A DNA stretch of 64,000 bases from contig NZ_CP039396.1 in the NCBI RefSeq assembly GCF_004803915.1, positions 2,480,001-2,544,000 on the forward strand, in the 5' to 3' direction. The translations under genes and the position numbers were made by a program. The notes under the pieces are model-generated. The model was not told where the DNA came from. It saw only the letters and a list, made by a program, of their open reading frames with translations, and made no database searches. The DNA comes from Duncaniella dubosii (GTDB taxonomy: Bacteria; Bacteroidota; Bacteroidia; Bacteroidales; Muribaculaceae). Below, one piece after another: positions 18,001 to 26,439 of the stretch (position 1 is its first letter; every line of letters begins with the position of its first letter).

Positions 18001-21000
18001 ATTACCCATGACACCAAATAATGCCATCGTATCGGCAAAAAGATTGGGGTCATTACGGCCATACATATTTGCCACACCACCACCATATTTTGCTGACTCG
18101 GCCAACATCATAAGGTCGGTATTAGATCGAGTAGCGGTTGTAGCCATAATATTTGCTGCCTCACGCATACGATCAGGAGCAATCTGGAAGGTGGTCATAA
18201 TATTGGTCATCTTATCGGCAGTCTCGCCCAAATCAGAATCTCCGATAAGAGCAAGGTCTGCGATAGGTCGAATCGCTGCATTAATTGCATCTATATCATA
18301 ACCGGCCATAGCAAGAAAACGAGCAGCACTGGCAACTTCAGGAGCAGAGAATTTTGTCTTGACACCAACATTACGCACAGTTGCTTCCATATTCTTGAAT
18401 GAATTTTGACTGTAAGTGTCAGTACCATTCTGAAGTATGGCCTGGGTAGTGCGCATTGTGTTCTGGTACTCCATAGCCTGACTGAATGAGCTTCCGATTG
18501 CTGACATTGCACCACCAATCGCAAACATCACGCCCATACCCTTGGCCATATCCACAGCCATAGGTGTGCGAACACCAAAAGAAGTCTGGCCCGTAAATGG
18601 ATATGCCCACCTACGAGAACGGTCAAAGAATGGTTTTGGCTGCCCAGTTCGCATAGGCACCATACCAGTGCCGCGAGATTGTGTGGGCTGGCCGACACCA
18701 TTGGTCTTAGCTACATCGCCTTCAAGTTTATTGATTTGACTTTGCAACGTCCAAGGCACCGCCACACTTGCTTTCTGCATCTGAGTTGATACTCCTTGCA
18801 GATATTTCAGCATTTGTGGAGCCTCCATTCCCGGAGTGGGCATAATACCAGTGGTCGCTACTGCTTGACGGAAGTAACGACGATGTTTGGTGAGCATATT
18901 CAGTTGCTCTTTGTTTTGGGCAAAGGGCAACATCGCATTTTGAGCCTGAGCTTGTAAACGAGCAGCTTTCTGAATATTAGACTCACTTGGCTTACCCTTG
19001 GGATTTATTTGAGCCAATTTCCAGCCATCTGTATATCTTGATACAGCAGCTCGCGCTGAAGAATGTTGTTGAGTAGCGGCAGAAAGAGCATTACTTGACA
19101 TCGTACCATATCGAGCCATCAATGCTGTTTCATGCTGAATTGCATTAGCGAATGGGGCTTGTGCCTGACGATATTGGTCAATTTGAGATTGTAGTGCGGC
19201 TTGGGAGGATTCTATTCTGGTAATGGCGCTTCTTTGATTTTTATTAGGCTTTTTCAAAGAAAGAAGCGGTTTTTTCATTTCCTCAAGCTGTGCCATCTGT
19301 TTCAAATATGGCTCCATTTGCTTTTGGATAGCTGCATATTGTGTCTTTGCCGCTTCCAGACGAGCATTAGACTTCCCAGTGCTACGAGCAATCTGAGACT
19401 GGATTCGTGCTACGTTTCCTCGCGCATTACTTTCATCTCCCCTGAGTTTTGCCAGGTATTGCTGTTGTTCAGGATTAAGATATGATGTAAGATCGTTAGC
19501 TCTAACCCATTTATATCCATTAGGCGCAGTGTGAGCTGCCGGAGCTGAAGAGCCCCAAGCAACTTTATTTTTACCTGTTCCAGCAGTAGTGGGAGCTAAT
19601 TTTCTTAATCGTTCTTCTTCGGCAAGCTCATAAGGCGTTTTTTGAGCAAAAGCAGCCATTGCATTTCGCTTCATTTGGTCAAGCTGCCACGCCCTTCTTC
19701 GTTGTTGATCTGCAATCTGAGTTGCATAATTTGAAGGAAGTATACCACCCTTGGCTAAATGTGCTCCAAGTTGATCTCTATATTGTCTTGGAGTCAAAGG
19801 TTGATGGCCCGTGTGTCCTGCCTGCTTACCACTCTTTTGAGCAACACCAACACCAGCAGTCTTTGGAGTTGTGCCAGCCTGACCAGCGGCGCCTCCAGCT
19901 ACACCAGAAGCAGTGAGATTGATATTCTGAGGACTGGCAGCCTTAACAGCTGTAATAAATTCCTCCAGTTTTGCGATTGCCGGCGTAATATCCAAATTAA
20001 GTTTGATGGGAGGAATACTGCCGGCCATCTTTTTAATTTGTTCCTGTCGGCCAATAACACCCTTCTCCCACATCAATTTAACCGCAACGGGTATGGTCTG
20101 ACGTGGGATGCTTTTGATTTGACTGATTATGTCTTTGGTATCAATCGTTGCAGTTATAGGAGTTGTAGTGCCTGACTTCTTTCCTTTAACTGGAGTAGAA
20201 ACTGGTGTTTCCTTTGCTGTGGGCGCAACAGTAGTGCCAACCACACTCGTTTTGGGGTGTGGTGTGGTTGAGGTGGCAGCACCAGTGCTTTTTACTGGTT
20301 TGGGGGCAGCCTTTGCTTGTTGTGCGGCTAAGGTTTGTAACTGCTGCTGGGCTTTATCAGTTAATAAGTTTACCCTAACATCCAAAGTTGGTGCAGGAAT
20401 TGATCTTACAGATGCAGCCACCTGATCGGCCATTATTTTTACATTGACCGGGATAGCTTCTGCAACTTTACCTTGGATTTTAGTGATTTCTCCTACAACT
20501 GATATTACCGGGGGTTTGGCTGTAACATTGATTTTTGAGAGATTGCCTACAATATCAAGAGCCAGAGGTTTTACAGTTTTTGTAACTGCTTGTGCCGCTG
20601 CGGTAGATTTTCCCTGAAGAGTTCGGACAATATTCTCTTGTTCTGCTCGATTAGCCTGATATGCCGCAAGCGTTTTAGTATCACGAGTAATTTGCCCTTT
20701 TATCGCGGGAGTACGCTGATCTTCTGGAATGGCTCGATTTGCATCAAGACGAGACTGGATAGGAGCGATTTTATCATTCCAGACCTTAATCTGCTTTTGA
20801 GCATTTGTGAGCTTAGTCTTTTCATCCTTGGTAAGAGCAGAAACAAGACTGGATGATTTACCAGTTTTAGTCTTGTTGTCTTTAGGAGTGAATGGAGCAA
20901 CGACAGCAGCACTTAGGCCGGCAAGACGTGTGAGTTGAGCTTCAGCAGCGGCAAATCCTTCAGTATTCAGTATCGGATTGATATTGAATGTGCCTTGTGA

Positions 21001-21885
21001 TTGTAAAGCCTTTAGTGAAGCCTGGATTTGCTCTATAACGGTCAATGCGCCACCAGCACCAGTGGCATTGCCTCTGATGTTAACTGTAAGAGCCTTACTT
21101 TTTGCATCACCAAATGCTTTCTTCCATTCTCGGATAACGGCTGGAGTGACATTGGTGAGTTTTGCCGGCTGAGATGCGGCAGTTGATTTAGAAGTAGGGG
21201 TAGCTGCAATTTTTGATTGAGCCTTTGCAGCCTTTGCTTGTTGTGCGGCTGTTTCCTTTTCAAGTTTTTCTGCAACAGCAAGTTCAGCTTTACACTGCTG
21301 AATACGCTGCTGATACATTCTTTTTTGAGCCTCTAAGTTTGTAAGTCTCTCTTGGTAAATTGCCTGCTGTTGAGCTGTGGCTTTTGCTAATCCATTTTTG
21401 TTCATCTGGATTAGACCATCACGACCTCTTACAACGCTGCCATTTTTATTTTTTTTAGGTGTACCTAAGAGTTTATCTAACTCTTTGTTATACGCCTCAA
21501 TATCCTTCTTTATGGCTGCAACTGATCTGGTTCCACCAAGAGCAGAACCAATACCTTTTTGAGCTACTTTTGTACCAGCAGTGTTTCCTGAAAGAGCCTG
21601 GAATATTGCTGTGTGCATTTCGGCGGCGGCACTACGGACTTGTGTCACCATAGCTCGCAACTGATTATTAAAAGCACCTACATCAATTTTCGGTGCAAAT
21701 GTCATTTGCGAGTTTTGTTTGAGCTGATATACCGACTGGCTAACCTGAGTTATCGCAGTTTTAAGCGTATTCATTGGGCCTTCAAATTCCTTTGCGATAT
21801 TCGCAATAGATTGAAGCCCCTCGGCCGCCTTGGTTACATCAGCAATAATGTCATACCTGACGATGTAATCTTTGTAATCTGCCAT
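15007..21885 (-). CDS. Tail tape measure protein
   Basis: 2292 residues, by far the largest gene. The N-terminal ~1100 residues are helical and Gln/Lys/Ala-rich with repeated linker-like segments. A TP901-type tape-measure core follows around residues 1125-1480 (for example RNVGVKTKFSAPEVASAARFLAM, cut here: key motif FSAPEVASAARFLAMAGYD). Hydrophobic, membrane-like stretches occur near residues 1500-1570 and 1690-1735. The protein sets tail length and is likely threaded inside the tube, then delivered to the cell envelope. Length predicts a long tail if about 0.15 nm per residue applies (family rule, not measured here). It lies between the sheath paralogue and the hub genes. Confidence 0.93.
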   Translation of the reverse strand: MADYKDYIVRYDIIADVTKAAEGLQSIANIAKEFEGPMNTLKTAITQVSQSVYQLKQNSQMTFAPKIDVGAFNNQLRAMVTQVRSAAAEMHTAIFQALSGNTAGTKVAQKGIGSALGGTRSVAAIKKDIEAYNKELDKLLGTPKKNKNGSVVRGRDGLIQMNKNGLAKATAQQQAIYQERLTNLEAQKRMYQQRIQQCKAELAVAEKLEKETAAQQAKAAKAQSKIAATPTSKSTAASQPAKLTNVTPAVIREWKKAFGDAKSKALTVNIRGNATGAGGALTVIEQIQASLKALQSQGTFNINPILNTEGFAAAEAQLTRLAGLSAAVVAPFTPKDNKTKTGKSSSLVSALTKDEKTKLTNAQKQIKVWNDKIAPIQSRLDANRAIPEDQRTPAIKGQITRDTKTLAAYQANRAEQENIVRTLQGKSTAAAQAVTKTVKPLALDIVGNLSKINVTAKPPVISVVGEITKIQGKVAEAIPVNVKIMADQVAASVRSIPAPTLDVRVNLLTDKAQQQLQTLAAQQAKAAPKPVKSTGAATSTTPHPKTSVVGTTVAPTAKETPVSTPVKGKKSGTTTPITATIDTKDIISQIKSIPRQTIPVAVKLMWEKGVIGRQEQIKKMAGSIPPIKLNLDITPAIAKLEEFITAVKAASPQNINLTASGVAGGAAGQAGTTPKTAGVGVAQKSGKQAGHTGHQPLTPRQYRDQLGAHLAKGGILPSNYATQIADQQRRRAWQLDQMKRNAMAAFAQKTPYELAEEERLRKLAPTTAGTGKNKVAWGSSAPAAHTAPNGYKWVRANDLTSYLNPEQQQYLAKLRGDESNARGNVARIQSQIARSTGKSNARLEAAKTQYAAIQKQMEPYLKQMAQLEEMKKPLLSLKKPNKNQRSAITRIESSQAALQSQIDQYRQAQAPFANAIQHETALMARYGTMSSNALSAATQQHSSARAAVSRYTDGWKLAQINPKGKPSESNIQKAARLQAQAQNAMLPFAQNKEQLNMLTKHRRYFRQAVATTGIMPTPGMEAPQMLKYLQGVSTQMQKASVAVPWTLQSQINKLEGDVAKTNGVGQPTQSRGTGMVPMRTGQPKPFFDRSRRWAYPFTGQTSFGVRTPMAVDMAKGMGVMFAIGGAMSAIGSSFSQAMEYQNTMRTTQAILQNGTDTYSQNSFKNMEATVRNVGVKTKFSAPEVASAARFLAMAGYDIDAINAAIRPIADLALIGDSDLGETADKMTNIMTTFQIAPDRMREAANIMATTATRSNTDLMMLAESAKYGGGVANMYGRNDPNLFADTMALFGVMGNAGIQASSAGTALRMMYQNLFKPNKNQKAVLDMMKQSYGITTLKEDGSYRAMSDILIEMAQRIPENQMASIVGNLFRITAQPGAAATLLAAAGGDKGVAEEIGTGIEAVSNKMSSKAGLSSLVSLMLANRNSVNGNISGAIAEEKQNTISGLWAQVTSTFTEGIVQAFENRQGGFEEMLKKLRDYLAKPETIQMMQNLLDLIIEIGKVMAWFVKIWASLYNAAPGLIKFWITFQMSITQIGALIAPIISLIGVFDRLKGSIMALAGISAAGGTTMTRNVAGRVVAGGAANAAITNAPFIVGSGKWGTNKVIRGNIATRAHNAMAANAILAGELALSGANKRTTLAALNKETRQHYAAVRERAVRMYGSARAGRAFRAAMTAVPTMASFAPMFGGLKSMLMGLLTGLAKAAGFLVNPVTLAVGAVAGLGYGLYKLKQRIDGTSEAQQRARVQANKAADQTHRELTKEGQWYQDMMNENIPEAAPVISSINTTQIEKYNADKQKFNQLYATIFNDFSKDASKQSINDVTTKWKNVITANPAYSLAIGNARNYDFSKKHKQMEYNLHNDASNLGIALWNMWHADEDTAINQRNGMVQDALMIEGANDLRTQQAIREIAELRQKYLAGETTYKSEIEYQQAAFAIRDRFMSQFTAKLPSAGMTPEQFQQTSNRSVYDQYQLGAQNLLDATINGQMGTLVGKMNAYQWLSDAENRAKLYTDEWYNAISNIIGDYHVIYNAVSADGQQQANIELMLSTLPNGQLNFTNILDQIRTKVTNFNLTLQGFTDIIGTAYKMMAEAGIIDISDANNLKNQIRHQLNGAKYGDETPRQYYAQWIANNSNSEWVKAGITEKQYVDFVMGRSGNTINLGNRVVTRSGEQQQMYSNISRKTANTIIEQNKHLTEKAKQFGNNNSGTQNTPTSTPTPAPAKDQQAYASHYDRTAARPTQVVFNINNLANFDRTTVASSAEERDLIATMEDRIAGAVYQMFAEASNQAQRVMDLT

Positions 21886-21910
21886 TGGTAGTAATGCTTA
21901 ATGATTTGCT

Positions 21911-21923
21911 ACCTATTAATAGT
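21911..21923 (-). promoter_or_regulatory. ACTATTA-type candidate late promoter before the tape measure
   Basis: Minus-strand ACTATTAATAGGT, 25 nt before the start at 21885 and immediately after the terminator hairpin 21933-21960. Confidence 0.5.
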
Positions 21924-21932
21924 CAAAGAGAA

Positions 21933-21960
21933 GCCCCAAGCCGTTTTATTGACCTGGGGC
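21933..21960 (-). terminator. Terminator after the second sheath gene
   Basis: GCCCCAa (from 21933) pairs with cTGGGGC (to 21960) around a T/A-rich loop, followed on the minus strand by TTCTCTTTG. Confidence 0.65.
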
Positions 21961-21996
21961 GAGTGGTTTATTTGATACGCTTAAACCTACAATATC

Positions 21997-23280
21997 TTAA
22001 TTTATGTCATGTGAAACTTCTTCTGAAAGGAATCCGCTATAATTGACCGGGCCAATTTCCAGTTTCATAGAGATTGAATCATTTTCCAGAATCTCATCAT
22101 TTTCTAAGAAAGTCACAACACGGCCATTAATCTGATTTTGACCTTGTTTATTTCTCATTACAGAGTCAAGAATGGTATTGATAGAGTCTGTTATGATTGC
22201 GATAGAGGTTGCACTAATATTATGGGTACCTGGAATATAGATGTGATTACTGTTGACATACGGGATAAGTGCCGTACACATTGCTCTACGGCATTTGTGC
22301 ATTACCCGGTTATTGGCGATTGTGCTGAAGTCACCTTCGCATAAGGTTTGGTCACTGCTGAGAAAATATGAAGCCTCCAGCCCCTCATAATCTATTGGGA
22401 TGATGTAGCCTCTGGATGATATGGTATTGGTCCATACTCGGTGTACGCTATCCATAGGAGTGCCGGTGCTACCAACACCCCATTCAGGATTATTAAAACC
22501 CTCGTTTTTGTTCAAATCACATTTTTCAATAGATGCGATACTTTCTTCGGCGCCACATAAAGCAAGACAAGCCATAATCAATCCCAGTGATGAAACTGGA
22601 GCCTGAAGAGGATTGTTACTTTGCATTTGATGGACTTCCTGAGAGCCATTTTGAACAAGAGCGATAGATACTTTAGGACAATTCAATTCAATGGCATTGG
22701 GAAGCTGTTTATAGCGGATTTGATCGCCACCTATATAATTGGTATTGCCACACAACATAATGTGAAGAGGCACCATAGCATGAGTTGAAACACCGATTTT
22801 TCCATTAATCTCATTGGCTTGGGCCTGAAGATCTGTTATCAGTGGTGTAAATCCCATTGTGCCATCAGACTTCTTATTCCATATTGGCTGGGAAGTCCAC
22901 ACTCCAATATGAAATATCCGGCCACTGGTTTGTTGCTGCATATATTGAAGCACATCCCAGTCCTTAGAACAATCGGCTATCGCTATATACACAGCCTGGT
23001 TATCTCCGATAAAATCAAAAAATTGAGCGAGATGATAGTAGAGAAGGTTATTCAGAAAACCATCATTCTTAATGCCTAACAGAAGTGCATCATCCATATT
23101 TTTGATGCACTGTATCTGCCCATCTTTGAAATTATGATATAGTAATGGAAAGCTGTCAAATGGTTTGTCAAAACCACTTGTATCGAACAAGAAGGCTCCC
23201 ACACTTTCATCTGTAGGAATATTGAAAGTTAAGTCTGGAGTCTGCTTGACCCCAGTATTTATATAACTGAGTTGTGCCAT
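21997..23280 (-). CDS. Second tail-sheath paralogue (DUF2586-like)
   Basis: 427 residues. Related to the sheath-like protein at 24640-26010 over most of its length: both contain a GRIFHIGVWTSQPIW / GIIYQIGVWTGKPIA segment, a YEGLE or YDGLE segment, and the block DQTLCEGDFSTIANNRVMHK versus DQTLSTGDYRTLARCRVMHK. A C-terminal beta-rich part (MKLEIGPVNYSGFLSEE) matches the other copy's VPLGVTGEIKVTEG. One copy may form the contractile sheath and the other a specialised ring (tail terminus or baseplate end). It is a separate transcription unit, with promoter element and terminators on both sides. Confidence 0.8.
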   Translation of the reverse strand: MAQLSYINTGVKQTPDLTFNIPTDESVGAFLFDTSGFDKPFDSFPLLYHNFKDGQIQCIKNMDDALLLGIKNDGFLNNLLYYHLAQFFDFIGDNQAVYIAIADCSKDWDVLQYMQQQTSGRIFHIGVWTSQPIWNKKSDGTMGFTPLITDLQAQANEINGKIGVSTHAMVPLHIMLCGNTNYIGGDQIRYKQLPNAIELNCPKVSIALVQNGSQEVHQMQSNNPLQAPVSSLGLIMACLALCGAEESIASIEKCDLNKNEGFNNPEWGVGSTGTPMDSVHRVWTNTISSRGYIIPIDYEGLEASYFLSSDQTLCEGDFSTIANNRVMHKCRRAMCTALIPYVNSNHIYIPGTHNISATSIAIITDSINTILDSVMRNKQGQNQINGRVVTFLENDEILENDSISMKLEIGPVNYSGFLSEEVSHDIN

Positions 23281-23286
23281 ATTGAC

Positions 23287-23301
23287 TTTTTATAATAATA
23301 G
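23287..23301 (-). promoter_or_regulatory. ACTATTA-type candidate late promoter before sheath 2
   Basis: Minus-strand ACTATTATTATAAAA, 6 nt before the start at 23280 and just after the 23310-23340 terminator. Confidence 0.5.
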
Positions 23302-23309
23302 TCCAAAAA

Positions 23310-23340
23310 CAAGAATAGGAGCCGTGAAGCTCCTATCTTG
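23310..23340 (-). terminator. Terminator after the tail assembly chaperone
   Basis: CAAGATAGGAGC and GCTCCTATTCTTG form a 12-bp stem with one bulge and a 6-nt loop, followed by TTTTTGG on the minus strand. It begins right after the end of the frameshifted chaperone extension at 23343, which supports that extension being the real end of the unit. Confidence 0.85.
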
Positions 23341-23342
23341 AT

Positions 23343-23962
23343 TTATTTTGCACCTCCTGTCAACATACCTACTGTATTGGCTTGCTGAACCATGAGCATT
23401 TGAGAATGTACCCAGTAGGCGTTTTCTGACCAAAAGGCAAAATCATCATCTGTCATGTCATTCAAATCCAAATGAGGATAGTAGTATGTCATTAGTGCGA
23501 GGCGTTGTCTATACACATCCTCTTTGCCTATTCGACAACGCTCTATTTTTTTACCATGTCGGCGTTGCGGGAGTCGATGATCTGCGAAAGCTGACCCATA
23601 GTTCCGTAGAGGAAGAGCTCATCATCGTCAACAAGCTCACGGTCGCCGGCGAGGAATACGTTGGTTGCAAGCATCTTATTGGCCTGAACCACGTCCTTCT
23701 GAACGAAGTTCATATACTGGCTGAAGTGCATGAGGCTGGGGCGGCGCAGATAGCCGATATACAGCGGCTTTTCATCGCCTTCTTCGCCTTCGACGATGAC
23801 GATGAAGATCTTGCGGAGCTTGTGTTCGGCCTTCAGAGCTTCGGCCTTCTTGACGATTTCTTCACGGATTTCGAGGGGTACGTTCACGTTACCGACCAGT
23901 TCGATTGCGGGCGCAGCTTGAAACTCAGCTACAGCTTCTGCATTTTTCTTTTCTTTTGCCAT
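23343..23962 (-). CDS. Tail assembly chaperone, -1 frameshift fusion product (G-T type)
   Basis: Inferred translation of the 23543-23962 frame that slips -1 at A AAA AAA (23546-23552), one codon before the TAG stop, and continues for 67 residues to TAA at 23343-23345. The extension reads IERCRIGKEDVYRQRLALMT and later DDFAFWSENAYWVHSQ, clearly protein-like. Making a short and an extended form from one gene ahead of the tape measure is a conserved trick of long-tailed phages; both forms chaperone tape measure assembly. The slippery heptamer lies exactly in the required frame. Coordinates are the outer limits and the reading frame changes inside. Confidence 0.8.
23543..23962 (-). CDS. Tail assembly chaperone, short form
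   Basis: 139 residues, acidic N-terminal half (AKEKKNAEAVAEFQAAPAIE) and a compact alpha/beta region with KIFIVIVEGEEGDEKPLYIG. It lies after the tail tube and before the tape measure (one sheath paralogue between), the expected position of tail assembly chaperones. The stop codon immediately follows seven A residues on the coding strand, matching a programmed -1 frameshift site. The short form is expected to be the abundant product. Confidence 0.8.
   Translation of the reverse strand: MAKEKKNAEAVAEFQAAPAIELVGNVNVPLEIREEIVKKAEALKAEHKLRKIFIVIVEGEEGDEKPLYIGYLRRPSLMHFSQYMNFVQKDVVQANKMLATNVFLAGDRELVDDDELFLYGTMGQLSQIIDSRNADMVKK
23546..23552 (-). promoter_or_regulatory. Slippery heptamer A AAA AAA for -1 frameshifting
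   Basis: Seven A residues (coding strand) placed as GGT A|AA AAA A-type codons GTA AAA AAA followed directly by TAG. The -1 frame is open for 67 codons. No strong downstream pseudoknot was worked out by eye. Confidence 0.75.
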
Positions 23963-24020
23963 TGTGTAGTTTATTTGGTTTTAATGTTAAAAATCAGTTT
24001 GACGTTTTTGGCGTCGTCAA

Positions 24021-24031
24021 TATATAATAGT
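24021..24031 (-). promoter_or_regulatory. ACTATTA-type candidate late promoter before the chaperone gene
   Basis: Minus-strand ACTATTATATA, between the terminator 24050-24079 and the start at 23962 (58 nt leader). Confidence 0.45.
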
Positions 24032-24049
24032 AAACCTTGAAAAAAATAT

Positions 24050-24079
24050 GAGAGAGCGGCCATTTCTGACCACTCTCTC
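24050..24079 (-). terminator. Terminator after the tail tube gene
   Basis: GAGAGAGTGGTC (24068-24079) pairs with GGCCGCTCTCTC (24050-24061) with minor mismatches and a 6-nt loop, followed by ATATTTTTTTC on the minus strand. Confidence 0.85.
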
Positions 24080-24105
24080 CAACTGAAGTATAACAAGAAA
24101 ACCGA

Positions 24106-24606
24106 TTAGGCTCCACCGTAGAGCTCGTGTGACCAGCTCATGTTTGCGTTGCTCTGTACTTTGCCGGTGTAGATACGATGCGGATGGAGATCGAACTCTC
24201 TTGTGATAGAGGTATCGTCCTGATTTGCATCCATACCACCTTCGGCCAGAATACAGCCTGCGAGGGTGACGGTTTCGGTAGTGACGTTTGCGGCTACGTC
24301 GTTTACCCACGAGATGATGAGGTTGAACTCACCAAGACCCAGAAGTGTGCCGTCCGTTGAGCGGTCGCGGAGGTCAACCTGAGTGCCATAAGGCAGTGTG
24401 ATACTTGCCTCATAGGTCACATTACCGAAACCACGTTTACGGGGCTGGCCACCGAGTCCGTAGATAGACTCGATCTTACGTTTAGTGTCCCACTTGATAG
24501 CGGTACAATCAACGAAAATCGGGTTCTGAGCACTCTCGCCATCGAGGTTGGTCTGAAGCTGAATCATCGACCAACTATATGCTACATTATTGATTGTTGC
24601 TGCCAT
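24106..24606 (-). CDS. Tail tube protein
   Basis: 166 residues directly downstream of the sheath gene, the usual sheath-tube order. Composition is beta-rich, with YEASITLPYGTQVDLRDR and NLIISWVNDV segments and the ending NANMSWSHELYGGA, consistent with the tube fold of contractile phages (gp19/Hcp-like). No catalytic residues. It forms the inner tube stacked on the tape measure inside the sheath. Family is assigned from size, order and beta character rather than a strict motif. Confidence 0.7.
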   Translation of the reverse strand: MAATINNVAYSWSMIQLQTNLDGESAQNPIFVDCTAIKWDTKRKIESIYGLGGQPRKRGFGNVTYEASITLPYGTQVDLRDRSTDGTLLGLGEFNLIISWVNDVAANVTTETVTLAGCILAEGGMDANQDDTSITREFDLHPHRIYTGKVQSNANMSWSHELYGGA

Positions 24607-24639
24607 TGTTGTATTATATTATTTGATTAAACATTGGCT

Positions 24640-26010
24640 TTAGATGGAGTTGGAGAAGCCCTCAGTGACCTTGATCTCACCGGTTACACCCAGAGGAACG
24701 AGGCTATAGTGAATATCTATAGCGTCGGTGTCAAGTACGTTCTGATCGGGATCAATCGTGCAAGTGCGTCCACTTACCTGGGGTTTTGCGGTGCCGGGTT
24801 CGACCATGTTCTTATCCAAAGCCTCGATAACAATGTTCTGGAACTCAGCTACGACAGATGCAGAGAGCTTGCCGGAAGTGATGTCGACCTCAACATTGGA
24901 GTTGACGCGGGGAAGAAGTGCTCTACGCACTACACGGCGGCTCTTGTGCATCACTCGACAACGAGCGAGGGTGCGATAGTCGCCGGTGCTGAGAGTCTGG
25001 TCGCTGCTGAAGAATATGCTGTTTTCAAGACCGTCGTAGTTGACAAGGAACACATATCCGTGTTTGTGCAGATATTCGTTGCGCTTTGTATAACCGATGG
25101 TCTTGATGTTTGTGAAGGAGGATTCCGAAGCGTAGGTCTTGTTTTCTGCGTCATCGACGAGATTGCCAAAACCAAGTTCTGCATCCTGCATCACAGCAGC
25201 AAGATTGAAGCTGGCGACATGAGCGATACTCTCATTTGCAGGAGCTACTGCAAGGCAGCCCAGAGCTGCACCCACGCAACCTACGAGGGCATAAGAAGGA
25301 GTGTCGTTCACATGGTTGACCGCATACATGAGCTCGTGAACTGTATCAGTGGGAGCCTGGCCCAGAAGTGCTGTCACCTTCGGCATATTGAGGCCGCTGA
25401 GGTCCGGGAGCTTCTTGATGTCGATGACAGCCTCATTCAGTATAGGAGCTGAAATCAGAATGTTGAGAGGTGCATTACCTTCATAGTTGGTAATGCCAAC
25501 CTTGCCACCGAGAACTTCAGCAACAGCTTCAAGTTTTGCACAGATATTTCCGGTCTCTACCGAATAGGATCCGTCCCTGTTGATCTTGGCAATAGGCTTG
25601 CCAGTCCATACACCGATCTGATAGATGATACCGCCGGATGCAAGCTGCATCTGCTCGACAGCCTCAAAATCAGGATCCTCGTCGCTGTTCATGAACGAAA
25701 CGAAAATACGCTGAGTGCCACCGGCCAGACTGAAGAAACTGTCAAGATGATATTTTGCAATACCAGCAAGAACAGTATCGTCGATACCGACCTCAGCTAC
25801 ATCTTTTGTGGTATTAAGTTCCACAACATTGCCCTTGGCAAAAGTCATAGCAGCGAGAGTATCTTCTCCCAGAGCCTTGTCAAGACCACCTACGATACTG
25901 GTATCGAAGATAAGACCTACGACATTCTCAGTGCTGAGGAACACGTTGCTATTGCGCTTGCCGTCAATGTCGGTGGTAAAAACTCCACCTAAGTTTGTAT
26001 TTGTAGGCAT
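24640..26010 (-). CDS. Tail sheath protein (DUF2586-like)
   Basis: 456 residues. N-terminal GGVFTTDIDGKRNSNVFLS and later GIIYQIGVWTGKPIAKI, NYDGLENSIFFSSDQTL and RVMHKSRRVVRRALLPRVNS match the sheath-type family common in Bacteroidetes Mu-like elements. The C-terminal DAIDIHYSLVPLGVTGEIK strand region is where sheath subunits usually interlock. Sheath subunits contract to drive the tube through the envelope. It is followed by the tube gene. A shorter paralogue is encoded at 21997-23280. Confidence 0.87.
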   Translation of the reverse strand: MPTNTNLGGVFTTDIDGKRNSNVFLSTENVVGLIFDTSIVGGLDKALGEDTLAAMTFAKGNVVELNTTKDVAEVGIDDTVLAGIAKYHLDSFFSLAGGTQRIFVSFMNSDEDPDFEAVEQMQLASGGIIYQIGVWTGKPIAKINRDGSYSVETGNICAKLEAVAEVLGGKVGITNYEGNAPLNILISAPILNEAVIDIKKLPDLSGLNMPKVTALLGQAPTDTVHELMYAVNHVNDTPSYALVGCVGAALGCLAVAPANESIAHVASFNLAAVMQDAELGFGNLVDDAENKTYASESSFTNIKTIGYTKRNEYLHKHGYVFLVNYDGLENSIFFSSDQTLSTGDYRTLARCRVMHKSRRVVRRALLPRVNSNVEVDITSGKLSASVVAEFQNIVIEALDKNMVEPGTAKPQVSGRTCTIDPDQNVLDTDAIDIHYSLVPLGVTGEIKVTEGFSNSI

Positions 26011-26016
26011 TGTGAA

Positions 26017-26382
26017 TTAGATTTTATTGTTGAAAAATTTATTTTTGAAAAGTTTTGCACCTTTCAGGAGAAACTGGGGTGCGCCTTCAGGATGCACAAA
26101 TCCCTTCGGTGTAATCCATATTTTCTCATACTGAGGATATAGGCGCATAAGCTCCAGATCACGAGGCGAAATATCTTTAACCGGCTCTTTCACTGTAGGG
26201 GCCTTAACTGTTTTTTCAGCTTTTTCGGCCTTGGGTGCTTCTTCGATTTCTTCAATTTCGCTTGACGGCTGTGCTTCCTGTTCTGCGATAGGTTCTGAGG
26301 CTGCAACGCCTTCTTCAACCTGAACATCAACCACAACTGCTTCTTCGGATTTGGCTGTTTCGTTTTTTTTGCTTCTACCCAT
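26017..26382 (-). CDS. Small head-region protein
   Basis: 121 residues from the ATG at 26382; an upstream in-frame ATG (26427) would add a hydrophobic leader but lies inside the terminator hairpin, so I prefer the shorter start. Residues about 1-75 are a low-complexity acidic linker (E/A/V/P/K), then a compact C-terminal region with YPQYEKIWITPKGFVHPEG. No recognised family. Between capsid and sheath genes, such proteins are often head fibres, head-tail adaptors or small tail proteins; this is inference from position. Confidence 0.65.
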   Translation of the reverse strand: MGRSKKNETAKSEEAVVVDVQVEEGVAASEPIAEQEAQPSSEIEEIEEAPKAEKAEKTVKAPTVKEPVKDISPRDLELMRLYPQYEKIWITPKGFVHPEGAPQFLLKGAKLFKNKFFNNKI

Positions 26383-26399
26383 AATTGTAAAGAATTTAA

Positions 26400-26425
26400 G
26401 CAAGGCGGCTATTACACCGCCTTGC
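26400..26425 (-). terminator. Terminator after the major capsid gene
   Basis: GCAAGGCGG (26400-26408) pairs perfectly with CCGCCTTGC (26417-26425), with an 8-nt loop, followed by TTAAATTC on the minus strand. Confidence 0.8.
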
Positions 26426-26439
26426 AAAGTTGTGATTGA

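Noticed and set aside
24634..25452. Plus-strand ORF of 272 residues opposite the sheath gene
   Set aside because: Antisense to a well-supported sheath gene; explained by codon structure of the minus-strand frame.
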